Of a stretch of 64,000 nucleotides of DNA, positions 51,784 through 61,372 are shown piece by piece. How positions within the stretch are numbered: position 1 is the first letter of the stretch; every line of letters starts with the position of its first letter. Location: NCBI GenBank assembly GCA_033344875.1, contig JAWPMO010000001.1:310001-374000 (forward strand), given 5' to 3'. This DNA comes from Ilumatobacteraceae bacterium. GTDB lineage: Bacteria; Actinomycetota; Acidimicrobiia; Acidimicrobiales; Ilumatobacteraceae. Both the position numbers and the translations under genes were made by a program. The notes under the pieces are model-generated. The model was not told the origin of the DNA and did not search any database. It was given only the letters and a program-made list of their open reading frames with translations.

Positions 51784-53132
51784 GAGCCGGCGCGCACTCG
51801 GGCGTTGGCGTACTCGGGCGGCACGACCATGCGTCCCACGACAGCCCGGAAGTGCTCGTTCGCTCTTGCGAGGACCTCTTCCTCGTCGAAACGGGTGAAC
51901 TCCCGACCGCGCATGACGATCTGGCCGTCGACGATCGTGGTGTCGACACAGGAGCCGTCGGCAGCGAACACGAGGTGCGAGAACAGGTGGCCGGGATGAT
52001 CGGGCATCAATGGGGTGAAGACCGGGGAGTCCAGGTCGATCAGGATGATGTCGGCGATGCTGCCCGACGTGATCTGGCCCGTGTCGTGTCCGAGTGCCGC
52101 CGACCCGTTGCGTGTCGCCATCCTCAGCACATCCGGCGCCTGCTGGAGCGATGCGTCGACCCGGTTTGCTCGATGCACGAGCGATGCCCACTTCATGACC
52201 TGGAACAGGTCGCGACTGTTGTTGCATTCGGCAGCGTCGTGTCCGAGGCCGACGTTCAGACCGGCTGCGAGCATTTCTGGTACCCGTGCGACCCCATTGC
52301 CGAGCTTGGCGTTCGACACCGGGTTGTGCGAGATGTGTGTGCCGGTTTCGCGCATGAGCGCGATCTCGGCGTCATTGAGCCAGACGCAATGCGCGGCGAT
52401 GCAATCCGGGCCAAGGATTCCGCAGTCGTACGCGAACTCGGTCGGTCGTCGGCCGAACTTGGTCTGGGAGATCTCGAGTTCGCTGAGGCTCTCATTGAGG
52501 TGGATGTGGATCCCAGTGCCCAACTCGTCCGCGAGCTCGCGTGCACCGCGCAGCAAGGCGCGCGACGACAGGGGCAACCATTCGATACCGACCAGCACCT
52601 CGACCCGACCGTCGGCGCTCCCGTGCAGGGTGCGGTAGGCGTTGGCGTTGTCGGCCAGGCTGTCGAGGTCGTGTTCGTCGTCGGCAACGTCGTTGCACAG
52701 CACGGCACGTATCCCGATCTGTTCCGCGGCGCGCGCGACCGAGGGGAGTTGGCGGTACATGTCGTTCACCGTGGTGGTTCCGGAGCGGAGCGACTCGGCG
52801 TAGCTCGCCATCCCGGCCCAGTACGCCGCCTCGGGGTCGAGCGCGCGGATCATCGGATACCAGCATGATTGGAGGTACTCGAACAAGGGGAGATGGTCGG
52901 ACCATCCCTTACCCAGTGCGGTGTGATAGTGCAGGTCGACCAGGCCGGGGAGCGCGGCCATCCCGTCGCCGTCGATCACGGTCGCGCCCTCGGTGAGCGC
53001 CGGGTCGACACTGTCGGTGGTGACGGTGGTGATGCGATTGCCGTCGATGACGATCGAGGCGCCGAACACGACCTCGTCGTCGTCGTTCATCGTGACGACG
53101 GTCGTGTTCTCGATGATGATGTGATTCGACAT
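51780..53132 (-). CDS. TRZ/ATZ-family metal-dependent amidohydrolase C
   Basis: 450 residues, closer to S-adenosylhomocysteine/cytosine deaminase-type enzymes than copies A and B. LPGLVDLHYHTAL (HxH), GIHIHLNESLSE (His), IAAHCVWLND (His), and VGLGHDAAECNNS, where a His replaces the usual Thr before the catalytic Asp. AGGAG precedes the ATG. First of three linked amidohydrolase genes after the transport genes. Confidence 0.8.
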   Translation of the reverse strand: MSNHIIIENTTVVTMNDDDEVVFGASIVIDGNRITTVTTDSVDPALTEGATVIDGDGMAALPGLVDLHYHTALGKGWSDHLPLFEYLQSCWYPMIRALDPEAAYWAGMASYAESLRSGTTTVNDMYRQLPSVARAAEQIGIRAVLCNDVADDEHDLDSLADNANAYRTLHGSADGRVEVLVGIEWLPLSSRALLRGARELADELGTGIHIHLNESLSELEISQTKFGRRPTEFAYDCGILGPDCIAAHCVWLNDAEIALMRETGTHISHNPVSNAKLGNGVARVPEMLAAGLNVGLGHDAAECNNSRDLFQVMKWASLVHRANRVDASLQQAPDVLRMATRNGSAALGHDTGQITSGSIADIILIDLDSPVFTPLMPDHPGHLFSHLVFAADGSCVDTTIVDGQIVMRGREFTRFDEEEVLARANEHFRAVVGRMVVPPEYANARVRAGS

Positions 53133-53149
53133 GGTGCTCCTGTTGGCGG

Positions 53150-54052
53150 CTATTGGTTCTGTTGGTGGGCGCGCGACGCGGCGTACCAGGGGATCGTCAG
53201 TCGCTGGAGGATCGACACCAGGGAGAACAGGGTCACGCTGACGAGGGCGGTGACGAAGACCGCTGCGAGGACCAGGTCGGTCCGGAATGAGTTCTTCTGC
53301 AAGAGCATGAAGATGCCGAGCCCCTTCTTGGCGCCGACGTATTCGGCGAAGACGGCGCCGACGACGGCGTAGGTGATGCCGATTCGGAGACCGGAGAAGA
53401 ACGACGGGAGGGCGCTGGGTAGCCTGACGTAGCGGAAGACCTTCCACTTGCTGGCGCCCATCGAGCCGAGCAGGTCCATCGCCTCGGCTTCGGCGGATCG
53501 AAAGCCGTCGCTCAGGCTGACGGTGATCGGGAAGAAGGTGACGAGGACGACGACGATGATCTTCGGCAGCAGCCCGAAGCCGAACCAGATGATCATCAGG
53601 GGGGCGATTGCGATGATCGGCAAGGTCTGCGATGCGACGAGGACTGGGTAGATGGCGCGGCGTACGGTGATCGAGAAGTCGATCGCGACCGCGAACAGCG
53701 AACCGATGATGACCGACAGGCTGAACCCGATGAAGGTCTCCTTGAGTGTCGGTTTCGTGTTCTCCCAGAGTTCGCTCCGAAATGCCCAACCCTGCTCGAC
53801 CACCCGGCTCAGCGAGGGCAGGGTCGACGGCTTGACGTCGTTGGCGACGACGTACCATTCCCAGATCCCGATCAGGACCGCGACCACTAGGAGTGGCGGG
53901 GCGAGGAAGATGATCCCACGCCACATCGCCGAGCCGAGACGTGACCACCAGCTACGGCGTGCGTGGGGTACCAGGTGGTGCGCCTGAGACCGGTCGCTGC
54001 CGTCGACGACCGCTTCGGTCTCGGATGTGTCGTCGGTCGAGGTCAAGCTCAC
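53150..54052 (-). CDS. ABC transporter permease, SsuC/ThiX-like
   Basis: 300 residues with about six membrane helices and the BPD_transp_1 signature: EAEAMDLLGSMGASKWKVFR and VRLPSALPSFFSGLRIGITY form the EAA loop that docks the ATPase. AAGGAG lies six bases before the GTG at 54052, which decides this start over the GTG at 54112. Pairs with the binding protein upstream. No matching ATPase gene is present in the window. Confidence 0.85.
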   Translation of the reverse strand: MSLTSTDDTSETEAVVDGSDRSQAHHLVPHARRSWWSRLGSAMWRGIIFLAPPLLVVAVLIGIWEWYVVANDVKPSTLPSLSRVVEQGWAFRSELWENTKPTLKETFIGFSLSVIIGSLFAVAIDFSITVRRAIYPVLVASQTLPIIAIAPLMIIWFGFGLLPKIIVVVLVTFFPITVSLSDGFRSAEAEAMDLLGSMGASKWKVFRYVRLPSALPSFFSGLRIGITYAVVGAVFAEYVGAKKGLGIFMLLQKNSFRTDLVLAAVFVTALVSVTLFSLVSILQRLTIPWYAASRAHQQNQ

Positions 54053-54131
54053 GAACGGCTCCTTGGTCGAATCGTCGGGTGGTTCGTCGGGCGGCGCTGC
54101 CCGACCAACCACCCGAGGTTGGAAGGGCTGA

Positions 54132-55262
54132 TCAGCAACCCAGATACGTCATGTCGTAGAACGTCGACCAGTCGGGTTCTTCGGCCAGCGTTCCGCCGTC
54201 GGGGCCGGCGACGATGCCGGCTTCGTACAGGAACCCGGAGTAACCGGCGAACTGTTCGGCGGTGACGCAACCCCAAGCTCCGTCGTCGTCGAGGTAGTAC
54301 TCGTCGGCCAGTAGCTGCTGGCTCTGGAACACCAGCTCCGGTTCGGAGAAGACGCCCGGGTTCTCGTCGATCAGGATCTGGGCGGCCTCGTCGGGATTCT
54401 CGATCCCGTACTGGTAGCCGCGTCGGGTCGCATCGAGGAACCGTGTGGCGAGATCGGCGTTGTCGGCAAGCCACGCCTCTTGGGCGATGATGATCACGGA
54501 GTACTGGTCGGGCAGCCCGTAGTCGGTGTACTCGAAGTACTTCAAGGGTTCGTCGGACAGTTCGGCCTCGATGCCTTCCCAGGTCTTGAACGGGATGACG
54601 AAGTCGGCCGAGTCGTTGTAGACGGCCTCATAGGCGGCGGTGTCAAGGATCACGCTCTCGAACTCGCCTTCGCCGCCGGCAGCCTGGATGACCGCGGTCA
54701 TCACCGGGACTTCGAAGGCTCCGCCGAATCCGGCGTAGAGCTTGCCGTCGAGGTCGGCCGGTGACGCGATGTCGTCACGGTCGGCACGCACGGCGATGGC
54801 CTCTGCCGCGTGTTGTACCACCGCGGCCACGGTTGTGATCTCGGCGCCTGCGGGCTTCGACAGAGTGATGCTGTTCTGGAACGAGATCGCGAAGTCGCCT
54901 TGGCCCTCGGCGACGATCGTGTCGCCGCTCGATCCGGAGTAGGGGAGGATCTCGAGTTCGATGCCGGCATCGGCGTAGTAGCCGAGTGCGTCGGCGACGT
55001 ACAGGCCGGTGTGGTTCGTGTTCGGGACCCAGTCGAGCTGGAACGACACCGTCTCCAGTTCGACTGGCTCGCTCGCCCCCTCGCTCATGTCCTCGCTGGA
55101 TGCCGTCGCCTCATCGGACATCTCGTCGGCGGGTTCGCTGGAGTCGGTCGTCTCGTCGGCGGAGGTGTCGTCGGTCTCGTCGTCGTCGCCACATGCAGCG
55201 ACGACGAGGCCCAGCAGTAGTGGGGCAGTGACCAGTCGGGTGAGCGTTCTGCGTCGGGTCAT
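54132..55262 (-). CDS. NMT1/ThiY-like substrate-binding lipoprotein
   Basis: 376 residues. Lipobox VVAACGDDD, then a ~45-residue acidic linker and the NMT1/THI5-like domain with FQLDWVPNTNHTGLYVADAL, GDFAISFQNSITLSK and GLPDQYSVIIIAQEAWL. In known cases ThiY binds formylaminopyrimidine, a thiamine breakdown product. AAGGAG precedes the ATG. The ATCTTAGA box is in the promoter it shares with the TenA gene. Confidence 0.8.
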   Translation of the reverse strand: MTRRRTLTRLVTAPLLLGLVVAACGDDDETDDTSADETTDSSEPADEMSDEATASSEDMSEGASEPVELETVSFQLDWVPNTNHTGLYVADALGYYADAGIELEILPYSGSSGDTIVAEGQGDFAISFQNSITLSKPAGAEITTVAAVVQHAAEAIAVRADRDDIASPADLDGKLYAGFGGAFEVPVMTAVIQAAGGEGEFESVILDTAAYEAVYNDSADFVIPFKTWEGIEAELSDEPLKYFEYTDYGLPDQYSVIIIAQEAWLADNADLATRFLDATRRGYQYGIENPDEAAQILIDENPGVFSEPELVFQSQQLLADEYYLDDDGAWGCVTAEQFAGYSGFLYEAGIVAGPDGGTLAEEPDWSTFYDMTYLGC

Positions 55263-55369
55263 GGTGTCTCCTTGGTTGTGTACACGTACGGGCAGATGCT
55301 GACGTGTCGTGGGGATCGTCGCCGTCGTGTCTTCCCCACGGGTGAGCGTCGGCCTCCACCACGTGTACG

Positions 55370-55378
55370 ATCTTAGAC
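55370..55378. promoter_or_regulatory. ATCTTAGAC box 2
   Basis: ATCTTAGAC between the binding-protein and TenA genes; it ends on the base before the first possible TenA start. One change from boxes 1 and 3. Confidence 0.5.
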
Positions 55379-56050
55379 GTGAGATCTGAGCAGAGCAAGA
55401 GCGGCGACATCGTCCATCCGGGAGATCGGCCCGAATCGGGCACCAGCCGCTGGACGATGCTGGCTTCGGTCGCTCGTCCGTGGGTCGCCCGGCGATCCGA
55501 GTCGGCGACGTTTCGCGGCATCGTCGACGGGACGCTCGACGACCGCGTGATGCGTACCTGGGTCGAACAGGATTTCCTGTATTTGCAAGTGTATGGCCGG
55601 GTTCTGGCTCGATTGGCTTGGTCGGCCCCCGACCGTCACATCGCGACGATCATCGAGGTCGCACACGACGCGATCGGCCGTGAGGTGGATCAGATTCGCG
55701 CCCTTGGTCAGCTCTTTGATGCCGAACTCGATGCATGCTCGATGAACGCGGCGTGTAGGGCCTACACCGACTACCTGATCGAGCACAGCGCCGACTACCA
55801 GCACGGGATCGTCGCCGTCGCACCGTGCATGATCGGATTCGCCGCCATCGGGATCACATTGGAGCGACCTGACGAGCCCCGCTATCGCCGGTGGATCGAC
55901 ACCTACTCGGTCGGAGACTTCCAACAGACCACCCGTCGTTTCGGTTCCGTGGTCGACGACCTCGACCTCGACGATGCCACGGCGGTCGCGATCTTCGAGG
56001 ATGGCATGCGCCATGAGGCCGCCATGTGGCGCGGCGCAGGTGGCGACTGA
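55379..56050 (+). CDS. tenA: TenA-family thiaminase II/pyrimidine hydrolase
   Basis: 223 residues. WVEQDFLYLQVYGRVLARL holds the Asp of the pyrimidine pocket, VAVAPCMIGFAAIG the catalytic Cys position of TenA_C enzymes, and IFEDGMRHEAAMW the Glu that assists. TenA hydrolyses aminomethyl-pyrimidine or thiamine to HMP. The GTG at 55379 directly follows the ATCTTAGAC box; the ATG at 55457 (LASVARPWVARR) is an equally likely start and would leave a normal leader. Confidence 0.75.
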   Translation: MRSEQSKSGDIVHPGDRPESGTSRWTMLASVARPWVARRSESATFRGIVDGTLDDRVMRTWVEQDFLYLQVYGRVLARLAWSAPDRHIATIIEVAHDAIGREVDQIRALGQLFDAELDACSMNAACRAYTDYLIEHSADYQHGIVAVAPCMIGFAAIGITLERPDEPRYRRWIDTYSVGDFQQTTRRFGSVVDDLDLDDATAVAIFEDGMRHEAAMWRGAGGD

Positions 56051-56093
56051 CACCTCGTCACCCGGACGTGCGAGCCACGACGCGTCGTCCTCG

Positions 56094-56387
56094 TCAGTCC
56101 CGGAACCTGTCCGTCAACGAGGTCATCGAGATCGGCTCACGGCCGAGGTACACCCGGATCTGGGAGATGACCGATCGGCACCCACCCGCCACGATGGTCT
56201 CGTTCATCCGGCGGGCGAGGTCGAACAGTTCGTCGATTTCACCTTCGACCGTCGTCCCCAGGGCACCCACCTCGTAGCCGAGCCCGGAGTCTTGGACGAG
56301 CGCGATCGCTGACTCGACGGCGGGGTACACGTCGTCGGGAGTCTCCGCTTTCGGGATGATCTGGATGTTCATTAGTGCATGTGTCAT
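56094..56387 (-). CDS. YkoF/MTH1187-type thiamine-binding protein
   Basis: 97 residues. NIQIIPKAETPDDVYPAVES and the repeated GLGYEVGALGTTVEGEIDEL pattern match the thiamine-binding (DUF77) family, ferredoxin-like proteins that bind thiamine or HMP. AAGGAG lies seven bases before the ATG. Its presence between TenA and the LLM gene supports a thiamine or pyrimidine theme for the cluster. Confidence 0.7.
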   Translation of the reverse strand: MTHALMNIQIIPKAETPDDVYPAVESAIALVQDSGLGYEVGALGTTVEGEIDELFDLARRMNETIVAGGCRSVISQIRVYLGREPISMTSLTDRFRD

Positions 56388-56490
56388 GTCGAAGCTCCTT
56401 GTGGTTTGTTCTTGATCAGACTCGTGGGGTGTCCGGCGACGGTGGTCCGGCTCCGACACAGCGTCGCCAACCATGCCGATGTTGTCCGCA

Positions 56491-57489
56491 TCATCCGGTA
56501 TGGGCGGCATCGAAGCATTCACAAAACGCTTCGATGGTCGCCATCCGGTCGTCGCCGAGCGGGAACACATTGATCGAGTCGACTCCGACCTCGGCGAGTG
56601 AGCGCAGTTGGGCTGTCGCGCGTTCTCGCCCTCCCGCCAGGGCCATCTGTTGGACGAAATCGTCCGGCAGTAGCGCAGCGGCGGCCGCTGCTTCTTGGAA
56701 CTCGCCGCCGGTATAGCTCTCGCGGACCGCGTCACGGATCGCCGGGTCGAGGCCGACCAGGTCGCAGTACTGGGGGGAGGTCTGGGGAAACCACGCTGCG
56801 ATCGTGCGGGCGCCGGCGATCGCTGCTTGTTCGTCCTCGTCGATGATCCCATAGGCGAAGACGGCGATCTTCGGGCGGGGGCGACCTGCTTGTGTCGCCC
56901 CCCGGTCGATGTGTTCGATCGCCCAGCGGACCACGCGCGGCTCCAGGCCGCACAGCAAGATGACACCGTCCGCGATCCGTCCCGAGAGTTCCAGCGTCCG
57001 CGGGCCCGTCGCGGAGATGTACACCGGGATGTCGGCCTGGGCGGGAAACCTCAGGTGGGCGTCGACCAACGAGAAGACCTCGGTGTCGACGTCGACGTGT
57101 TCGCCCGCCGCGAGGCGACGGATCGCGGCGATCGACGACTCGAGCGTCGTCAACTTGGCGGGCGACCGACCGAGCGCGACGAGTGGGCGGTCGCCGGCGC
57201 CGATGCCGAGGATCGATCGACCATTTGAGACCTCGGCGAGGGTGGCGGCCGAGACCGCCGTCAATGCCGGATGTCGGCTGATCGGGTTCGTCACCGCGGT
57301 GCCGACGACCAATCGCTGCGTCGCCGAGGCGGCGAGTGCGAGCATCTGGTAGGGGTCGCGAGCATGCAGCGACGAGTCGGTCATCCACAGGTGGTCGAAC
57401 CCGAGACGTTCGAACTCGCGAGCCATCGACACCAGATCGGCCGGCCGATCCACGCCCTGTAGTACCACGCCCTTGCGGACTTCGCTCAT
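56491..57489 (-). CDS. LLM-class flavin/F420-dependent oxidoreductase
   Basis: 332 residues, luciferase-like barrel: FERLGFDHLWMTDSSLHARD, VVGTAVTNPISRHPALTAVS, ILGIGAGDRPLVALG and DIPVYISATGPRTLELSG. The pattern fits F420-linked members such as MER. Related enzymes oxidise or open heterocyclic rings (RutA on uracil). AAGGAG precedes the ATG. Likely a ring-attack or redox step. Confidence 0.8.
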   Translation of the reverse strand: MSEVRKGVVLQGVDRPADLVSMAREFERLGFDHLWMTDSSLHARDPYQMLALAASATQRLVVGTAVTNPISRHPALTAVSAATLAEVSNGRSILGIGAGDRPLVALGRSPAKLTTLESSIAAIRRLAAGEHVDVDTEVFSLVDAHLRFPAQADIPVYISATGPRTLELSGRIADGVILLCGLEPRVVRWAIEHIDRGATQAGRPRPKIAVFAYGIIDEDEQAAIAGARTIAAWFPQTSPQYCDLVGLDPAIRDAVRESYTGGEFQEAAAAAALLPDDFVQQMALAGGRERATAQLRSLAEVGVDSINVFPLGDDRMATIEAFCECFDAAHTG

Positions 57490-57498
57490 GTTGTCTCC

Positions 57499-58590
57499 TT
57501 ATCGATCCCGGAGGTAGCCCGAGACCGTTGCTGCTAGTGCCTGTATTCCGTTCCCGACGAGCGACGGGTCGATCCACTCGTCCAGGGTGTGCTCGCCGGC
57601 GCCGACGGTGATCCCGACGGCGATGGATGCCAGTCCCGCCGCGTGGGCGGCGTTCGCATCGGTGCTCGCGGCCGTCAACGCTGCATCGATCCCGATCTCG
57701 CCGAGTGCGGTCCGTGCCGCGGTGACGAGTGGGTGATCGGCGTCGATCGCCCCTGCTGGCCGGAAGCCGAGGTCGTGGACCGTGACGTCGAGGTCGCCTC
57801 GTTCGCGGGCGATCACCTCGTCGAAGCGGTGGGTCAGCGCGGTGAGGCCCGCGGCCGAGTCGGCCCGGAGATCGACCTCGAACGCCGCCGACGGTGCTCG
57901 GACGTTGATCGCCTGACCACCGCTGATATGACCGATGTTGATCGCGGTGCGCCCTCCGGGCGGACGGGGAGTGCGGTCGAGTTCGGCTACCATGCGCGCC
58001 ACGGTGTGGACCGCACTCTGGACATCGGCGGCCTCCCACGCGTGTCCACCAGGTCCCGCGACCTCGACCCGGAAACGTGCTGATCCGACGCCGATCGTGC
58101 AGATCCGCCCCAGCCAGTTACCTTCGATCGCGATTACCGCATCGATCGGTTCGGGCGGTGCACTGACGGCATGTCGAATGCCGAGGAGGTTGCCGGTTCC
58201 CTCCTCGCCGACGGTCGCCAACAGCCAGACCGGCGCGTCGACCGACGGGGGGAGGAGGTCGTCGAGCGAATCCAGGGCGGCGACGGCGACGGTGTCGTCA
58301 CCGACCGATGGTCCCCACCAACGCCCATCGCGTTCGACGATGCCGTGCTCGACGTCGACGCCGAACACCGTGTCGAGGTGTGCAGCGACGACGACCGCGG
58401 GACCGTCGCCGGTGCGAATCCGGGCCCACACGTTGCCGACGTCGTCGATGTGCACGGTCGTGGAGCGTTCGTTCCACCAGGTCCGAACGACCGCCGCCCG
58501 GTCCTGTTCGCCGAACGACGGAGCCGGAATCGCTGCGAGTTGCCGAGTCCGTGTCAGGACCCGTTCGACGACCTGGTCGGCGGCAATCAT
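57499..58590 (-). CDS. M20-family metallohydrolase 1
   Basis: 363 residues. AAHLDTVF (His, Asp), GPSVGDDTVAVAAL, ATVGEEGTGNLLGIRH (catalytic Glu pair) and a dimerisation domain with VAGPGGHAWEAADVQ. The family removes acyl or carbamoyl groups from amides or cleaves peptides. ATGA overlap with the CoA-transferase gene and ten bases from the LLM gene. Confidence 0.8.
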   Translation of the reverse strand: MIAADQVVERVLTRTRQLAAIPAPSFGEQDRAAVVRTWWNERSTTVHIDDVGNVWARIRTGDGPAVVVAAHLDTVFGVDVEHGIVERDGRWWGPSVGDDTVAVAALDSLDDLLPPSVDAPVWLLATVGEEGTGNLLGIRHAVSAPPEPIDAVIAIEGNWLGRICTIGVGSARFRVEVAGPGGHAWEAADVQSAVHTVARMVAELDRTPRPPGGRTAINIGHISGGQAINVRAPSAAFEVDLRADSAAGLTALTHRFDEVIARERGDLDVTVHDLGFRPAGAIDADHPLVTAARTALGEIGIDAALTAASTDANAAHAAGLASIAVGITVGAGEHTLDEWIDPSLVGNGIQALAATVSGYLRDR

Positions 58591-59792
58591 CTGGGGCCCG
58601 CCAATCGGTCGATCACACCCGGGTCGACGCCGAACGACTCGAGAACCGTTCTGGTGTCGGCGCCGAGGGTGGGCGCGGCGGACAAGGTGGGGCGCTCGTC
58701 GTCGAATCGGAACGGAGCATCGACGCCACCTTGTTGGGAGCTGTGCGTCGGTTGGCGCACGATGTCGAGCGCGTCGACCTGGGGTGATGCGAGCACCTCG
58801 CCGAGTGATCGGACCGTCGTCGCGGGGAGTCCGGCAGCATCGAAGATCCCGAGCCAGTCCACCACCCGCCGCCGCGAGAGGGCGGTCTCGATCTCGGCGG
58901 TGAGCGCATCGCGGTGCCGCAGTCGTGCTGCGTTGTCGGCGTATCGTTCGTCGTCGATCAGGTCCGGGCGGTCGAGCAGGTCGCACAGCAGGGGCCAGAG
59001 TCGGTCGCTGCCGGTGCCGGCGATCACGATGTGGCCGTCGCTGGCAGCAAACGCGCCGTAGGGCGAGAACGTCGGCGAATGGCTCCCGAGCAGGGGTGGC
59101 TGTTGACCGTTGGCGACCACGTCAGCCATGAACGTGGTGAGCCCGGCAAGTGCGAACTCCAACAGTGACGACGACACCTTGCTCCCGACACCGGTCCGCT
59201 GTCGGGTGGTGTGGGCCGCGACGATCGCGAGCGTCGCGGACAGGCCGGCCCCGATGTCGAGGATCGGTGGGCCGACCTTGACCGGGCCGTACTCCGCACT
59301 CCCGGTGACCGACATCACGCCGCTCTCGGCTTGCACGATCAGGTCGAATCCACCGCGTTCGGCTTCGGGGCCGGTGTCGCCGAACGCGGAGATCGAGGCG
59401 TACACCAGGTGGGGATGCCGGGCGTGGACCTCGTCGTAGCCGAGGCCGTAGGCGTCGAGGCTTCCAGGGCGGGCGTTCTGGACGAAGAAGTCGGCTTCGG
59501 CGAGCATGGCCTCGAGGGCAACCGCGCCGTCAGGAGTGCGGAAGTCGAGCAGCACGCTGTGCTTGCCACGATTGATCGATTCGAACAAGGTCGATCCCGT
59601 CGCGGTCGCCGTCGCGCCCTGACCTCGATACGAGTCGCCGCCGGGCGGCACCTCGATCTTGAGGATGCGCGCGCCGAGCGCCGCCAGCAGCATGGTGCAG
59701 TACGACCCCGACACGAATCGGGTCAGGTCGACCACGGTCGTGCCGCTGAGGGGGAGATCCGACCCGTCGGTCGTCCGCGGTGCGCTCACCAT
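58587..59792 (-). CDS. CaiB/BaiF-family CoA-transferase
   Basis: 401 residues, full length for family III CoA-transferases. VVDLTRFVSGSYCTMLLAAL, ILKIEVPPGGDSYRGQG, FVQNARPGSLDAYGLGYDEV (the Asp of LDAYGLG lies at the catalytic position) and HLVYASISAFGDTGPEAERG are the family marks. It moves CoA between a small acid and the pathway intermediate. It overlaps the mutase gene by seven bases. Confidence 0.85.
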   Translation of the reverse strand: MVSAPRTTDGSDLPLSGTTVVDLTRFVSGSYCTMLLAALGARILKIEVPPGGDSYRGQGATATATGSTLFESINRGKHSVLLDFRTPDGAVALEAMLAEADFFVQNARPGSLDAYGLGYDEVHARHPHLVYASISAFGDTGPEAERGGFDLIVQAESGVMSVTGSAEYGPVKVGPPILDIGAGLSATLAIVAAHTTRQRTGVGSKVSSSLLEFALAGLTTFMADVVANGQQPPLLGSHSPTFSPYGAFAASDGHIVIAGTGSDRLWPLLCDLLDRPDLIDDERYADNAARLRHRDALTAEIETALSRRRVVDWLGIFDAAGLPATTVRSLGEVLASPQVDALDIVRQPTHSSQQGGVDAPFRFDDERPTLSAAPTLGADTRTVLESFGVDPGVIDRLAGPR

Positions 59793-61372
59793 GGGGCCGG
59801 CTCCTCGTACTCACCGAACTCGTCGCGCAGGGTCGTGGCGATCTCGCCGATCGTCGCCCCGGCACGTGCGGCGTCGATGAAGTGCCCCATCAGGTTGCTC
59901 CCGTCGGCGGCCGCCCGACGGACCCCGTCGATCGCAGCCGCGACCGCTGTGTCGTCGCGGCCCGCCAGGTGGGTTTCGAGGCGCTGGAGCTGACGTTGGT
60001 AGCCGCTCTCGTCGAGTTCGAAAAGGTCGAGGTCGGCCTGGTTGTCGTCGTCGGCAAACCGGTTGACGCCGACCTTGACCGTGGTGCCGTCGGCGATCGC
60101 CCGCTCGGTCTCGAACGCGCTCGTCGCGATCAGCCGTTGTGGTTCGCCTGCCTCGATCGCGGCGACCGCTCCGCCGGCGGCATCGATGTCGGCGATCAGG
60201 TTGCCGGCGCGACGCTCGATCTCGTCGGTGAGCGATTCGACGTAGAACGAGCCGGCGAGGGGGTCGACGGTGTTGGTCACGCCGGACTCGTGGGCCACGA
60301 TCTGCTGGGTCCGCAGGGCCAGGGTGACCGCGTCGTCGCTGGGGATCGCGAGGGCCTCGTCGTATCCCATGACGTGGATGCTCTGGGCGCCGCCGAGCAC
60401 CGCTCCGAGGCACTGGATCGTCGAGCGGACGACATTGTTCATCGGCTGCTGTGCGGTCAAGGTCGCACCCGAGCAGCCGGAGAAGAATCGAAGTCGCATC
60501 GCTTCGGGCCGTTGGGCACCGAATCGATCCCGGGCGATGGTGGCCCACATCCGTCGTGCTGCGCGCAGCTTCGCGACCTCCTCGAACAGGTCGAGGGTGG
60601 TTGCGAAGTGGAACGACAGTCGGGGTGCGAAGTCGTCGAAGGTCATCCCTCGACCGACGAAGTCGTCGCAGTAGGCGATCGCGTCCGCGAGGGTGAACGC
60701 GACCTCCTGGACCGCGTCGCACCCGGCTTCGCGGGCGTGGTACCCGGTGATCGAGATCGGGTTGAACCGGGGGAGCTCCGCGGTGCAGAACTCGACCACG
60801 TCGCCCACGAGTCGTAGCGACGGCGCCGGCGGGAAGATGAAGGTCTTGCGGGCCAGGAACTCTTTGAGGATGTCGTTCTGGAGGGTCCCCGACAGGTCCG
60901 CCCGGGCCACCCCTTGGCGCTCGGCGGCGACCAGGTAGAACGCCAAGATGATGGGGGCCGTCGCGTTGATCGTGAAGTTGACCGACAGGCGGTCGAGGGG
61001 GAGGCCGTCGAAGACCGCGGCCATGTCGTCGGCGGTGTCGATCGCCACCCCGACCCGGCCGACCTCGGCTGCGGCATCGGGGTCGCTGGAGTCGAGCCCG
61101 AGCTGGGTCGGGAGGTCGAATGCAACCGAGAGCGCGGTCTGGCCCTGATCGAGCAAGAAGCGGTATCGGGCATTGGTGTCGTCGGCCGAGCCGTATCCGG
61201 CGTACTGCCGCATCGTCCAGGGACGCTCGCGGTACATCGCCGGGTAGGGGCCACGGGTGAACGGAGGCTGGCCGGGTTCGCCGAGGCGCTCGTTCAGACT
61301 GTTCCCAAGGTCGGCGGCGCGGTAGACCGGTTGGACGGGGATCCCCGAATCGGTGGTGCGTTCTGCGGTCAT
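59786..61372 (-). CDS. B12-dependent acyl-CoA mutase, large subunit, divergent active site
   Basis: 528 residues, TIM barrel without its own B12 domain. RPWTMRQYAGYGSADDTNAR and LSVAFDLPTQLG, ITGYHAREAG, APRLSFHFATTLDLFEEVAK and NVVRSTIQCLGAVLGGAQS are clear mutase motifs. But the loop that reads HSQTSG or HTQTAG in methylmalonyl-, isobutyryl- and ethylmalonyl-CoA mutases is FSGCSG here, and SLHTNS is SIHVMG. A new substrate is likely. ATGA overlap with the B12-binding subunit gene. Confidence 0.85.
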   Translation of the reverse strand: MTAERTTDSGIPVQPVYRAADLGNSLNERLGEPGQPPFTRGPYPAMYRERPWTMRQYAGYGSADDTNARYRFLLDQGQTALSVAFDLPTQLGLDSSDPDAAAEVGRVGVAIDTADDMAAVFDGLPLDRLSVNFTINATAPIILAFYLVAAERQGVARADLSGTLQNDILKEFLARKTFIFPPAPSLRLVGDVVEFCTAELPRFNPISITGYHAREAGCDAVQEVAFTLADAIAYCDDFVGRGMTFDDFAPRLSFHFATTLDLFEEVAKLRAARRMWATIARDRFGAQRPEAMRLRFFSGCSGATLTAQQPMNNVVRSTIQCLGAVLGGAQSIHVMGYDEALAIPSDDAVTLALRTQQIVAHESGVTNTVDPLAGSFYVESLTDEIERRAGNLIADIDAAGGAVAAIEAGEPQRLIATSAFETERAIADGTTVKVGVNRFADDDNQADLDLFELDESGYQRQLQRLETHLAGRDDTAVAAAIDGVRRAAADGSNLMGHFIDAARAGATIGEIATTLRDEFGEYEEPAPW

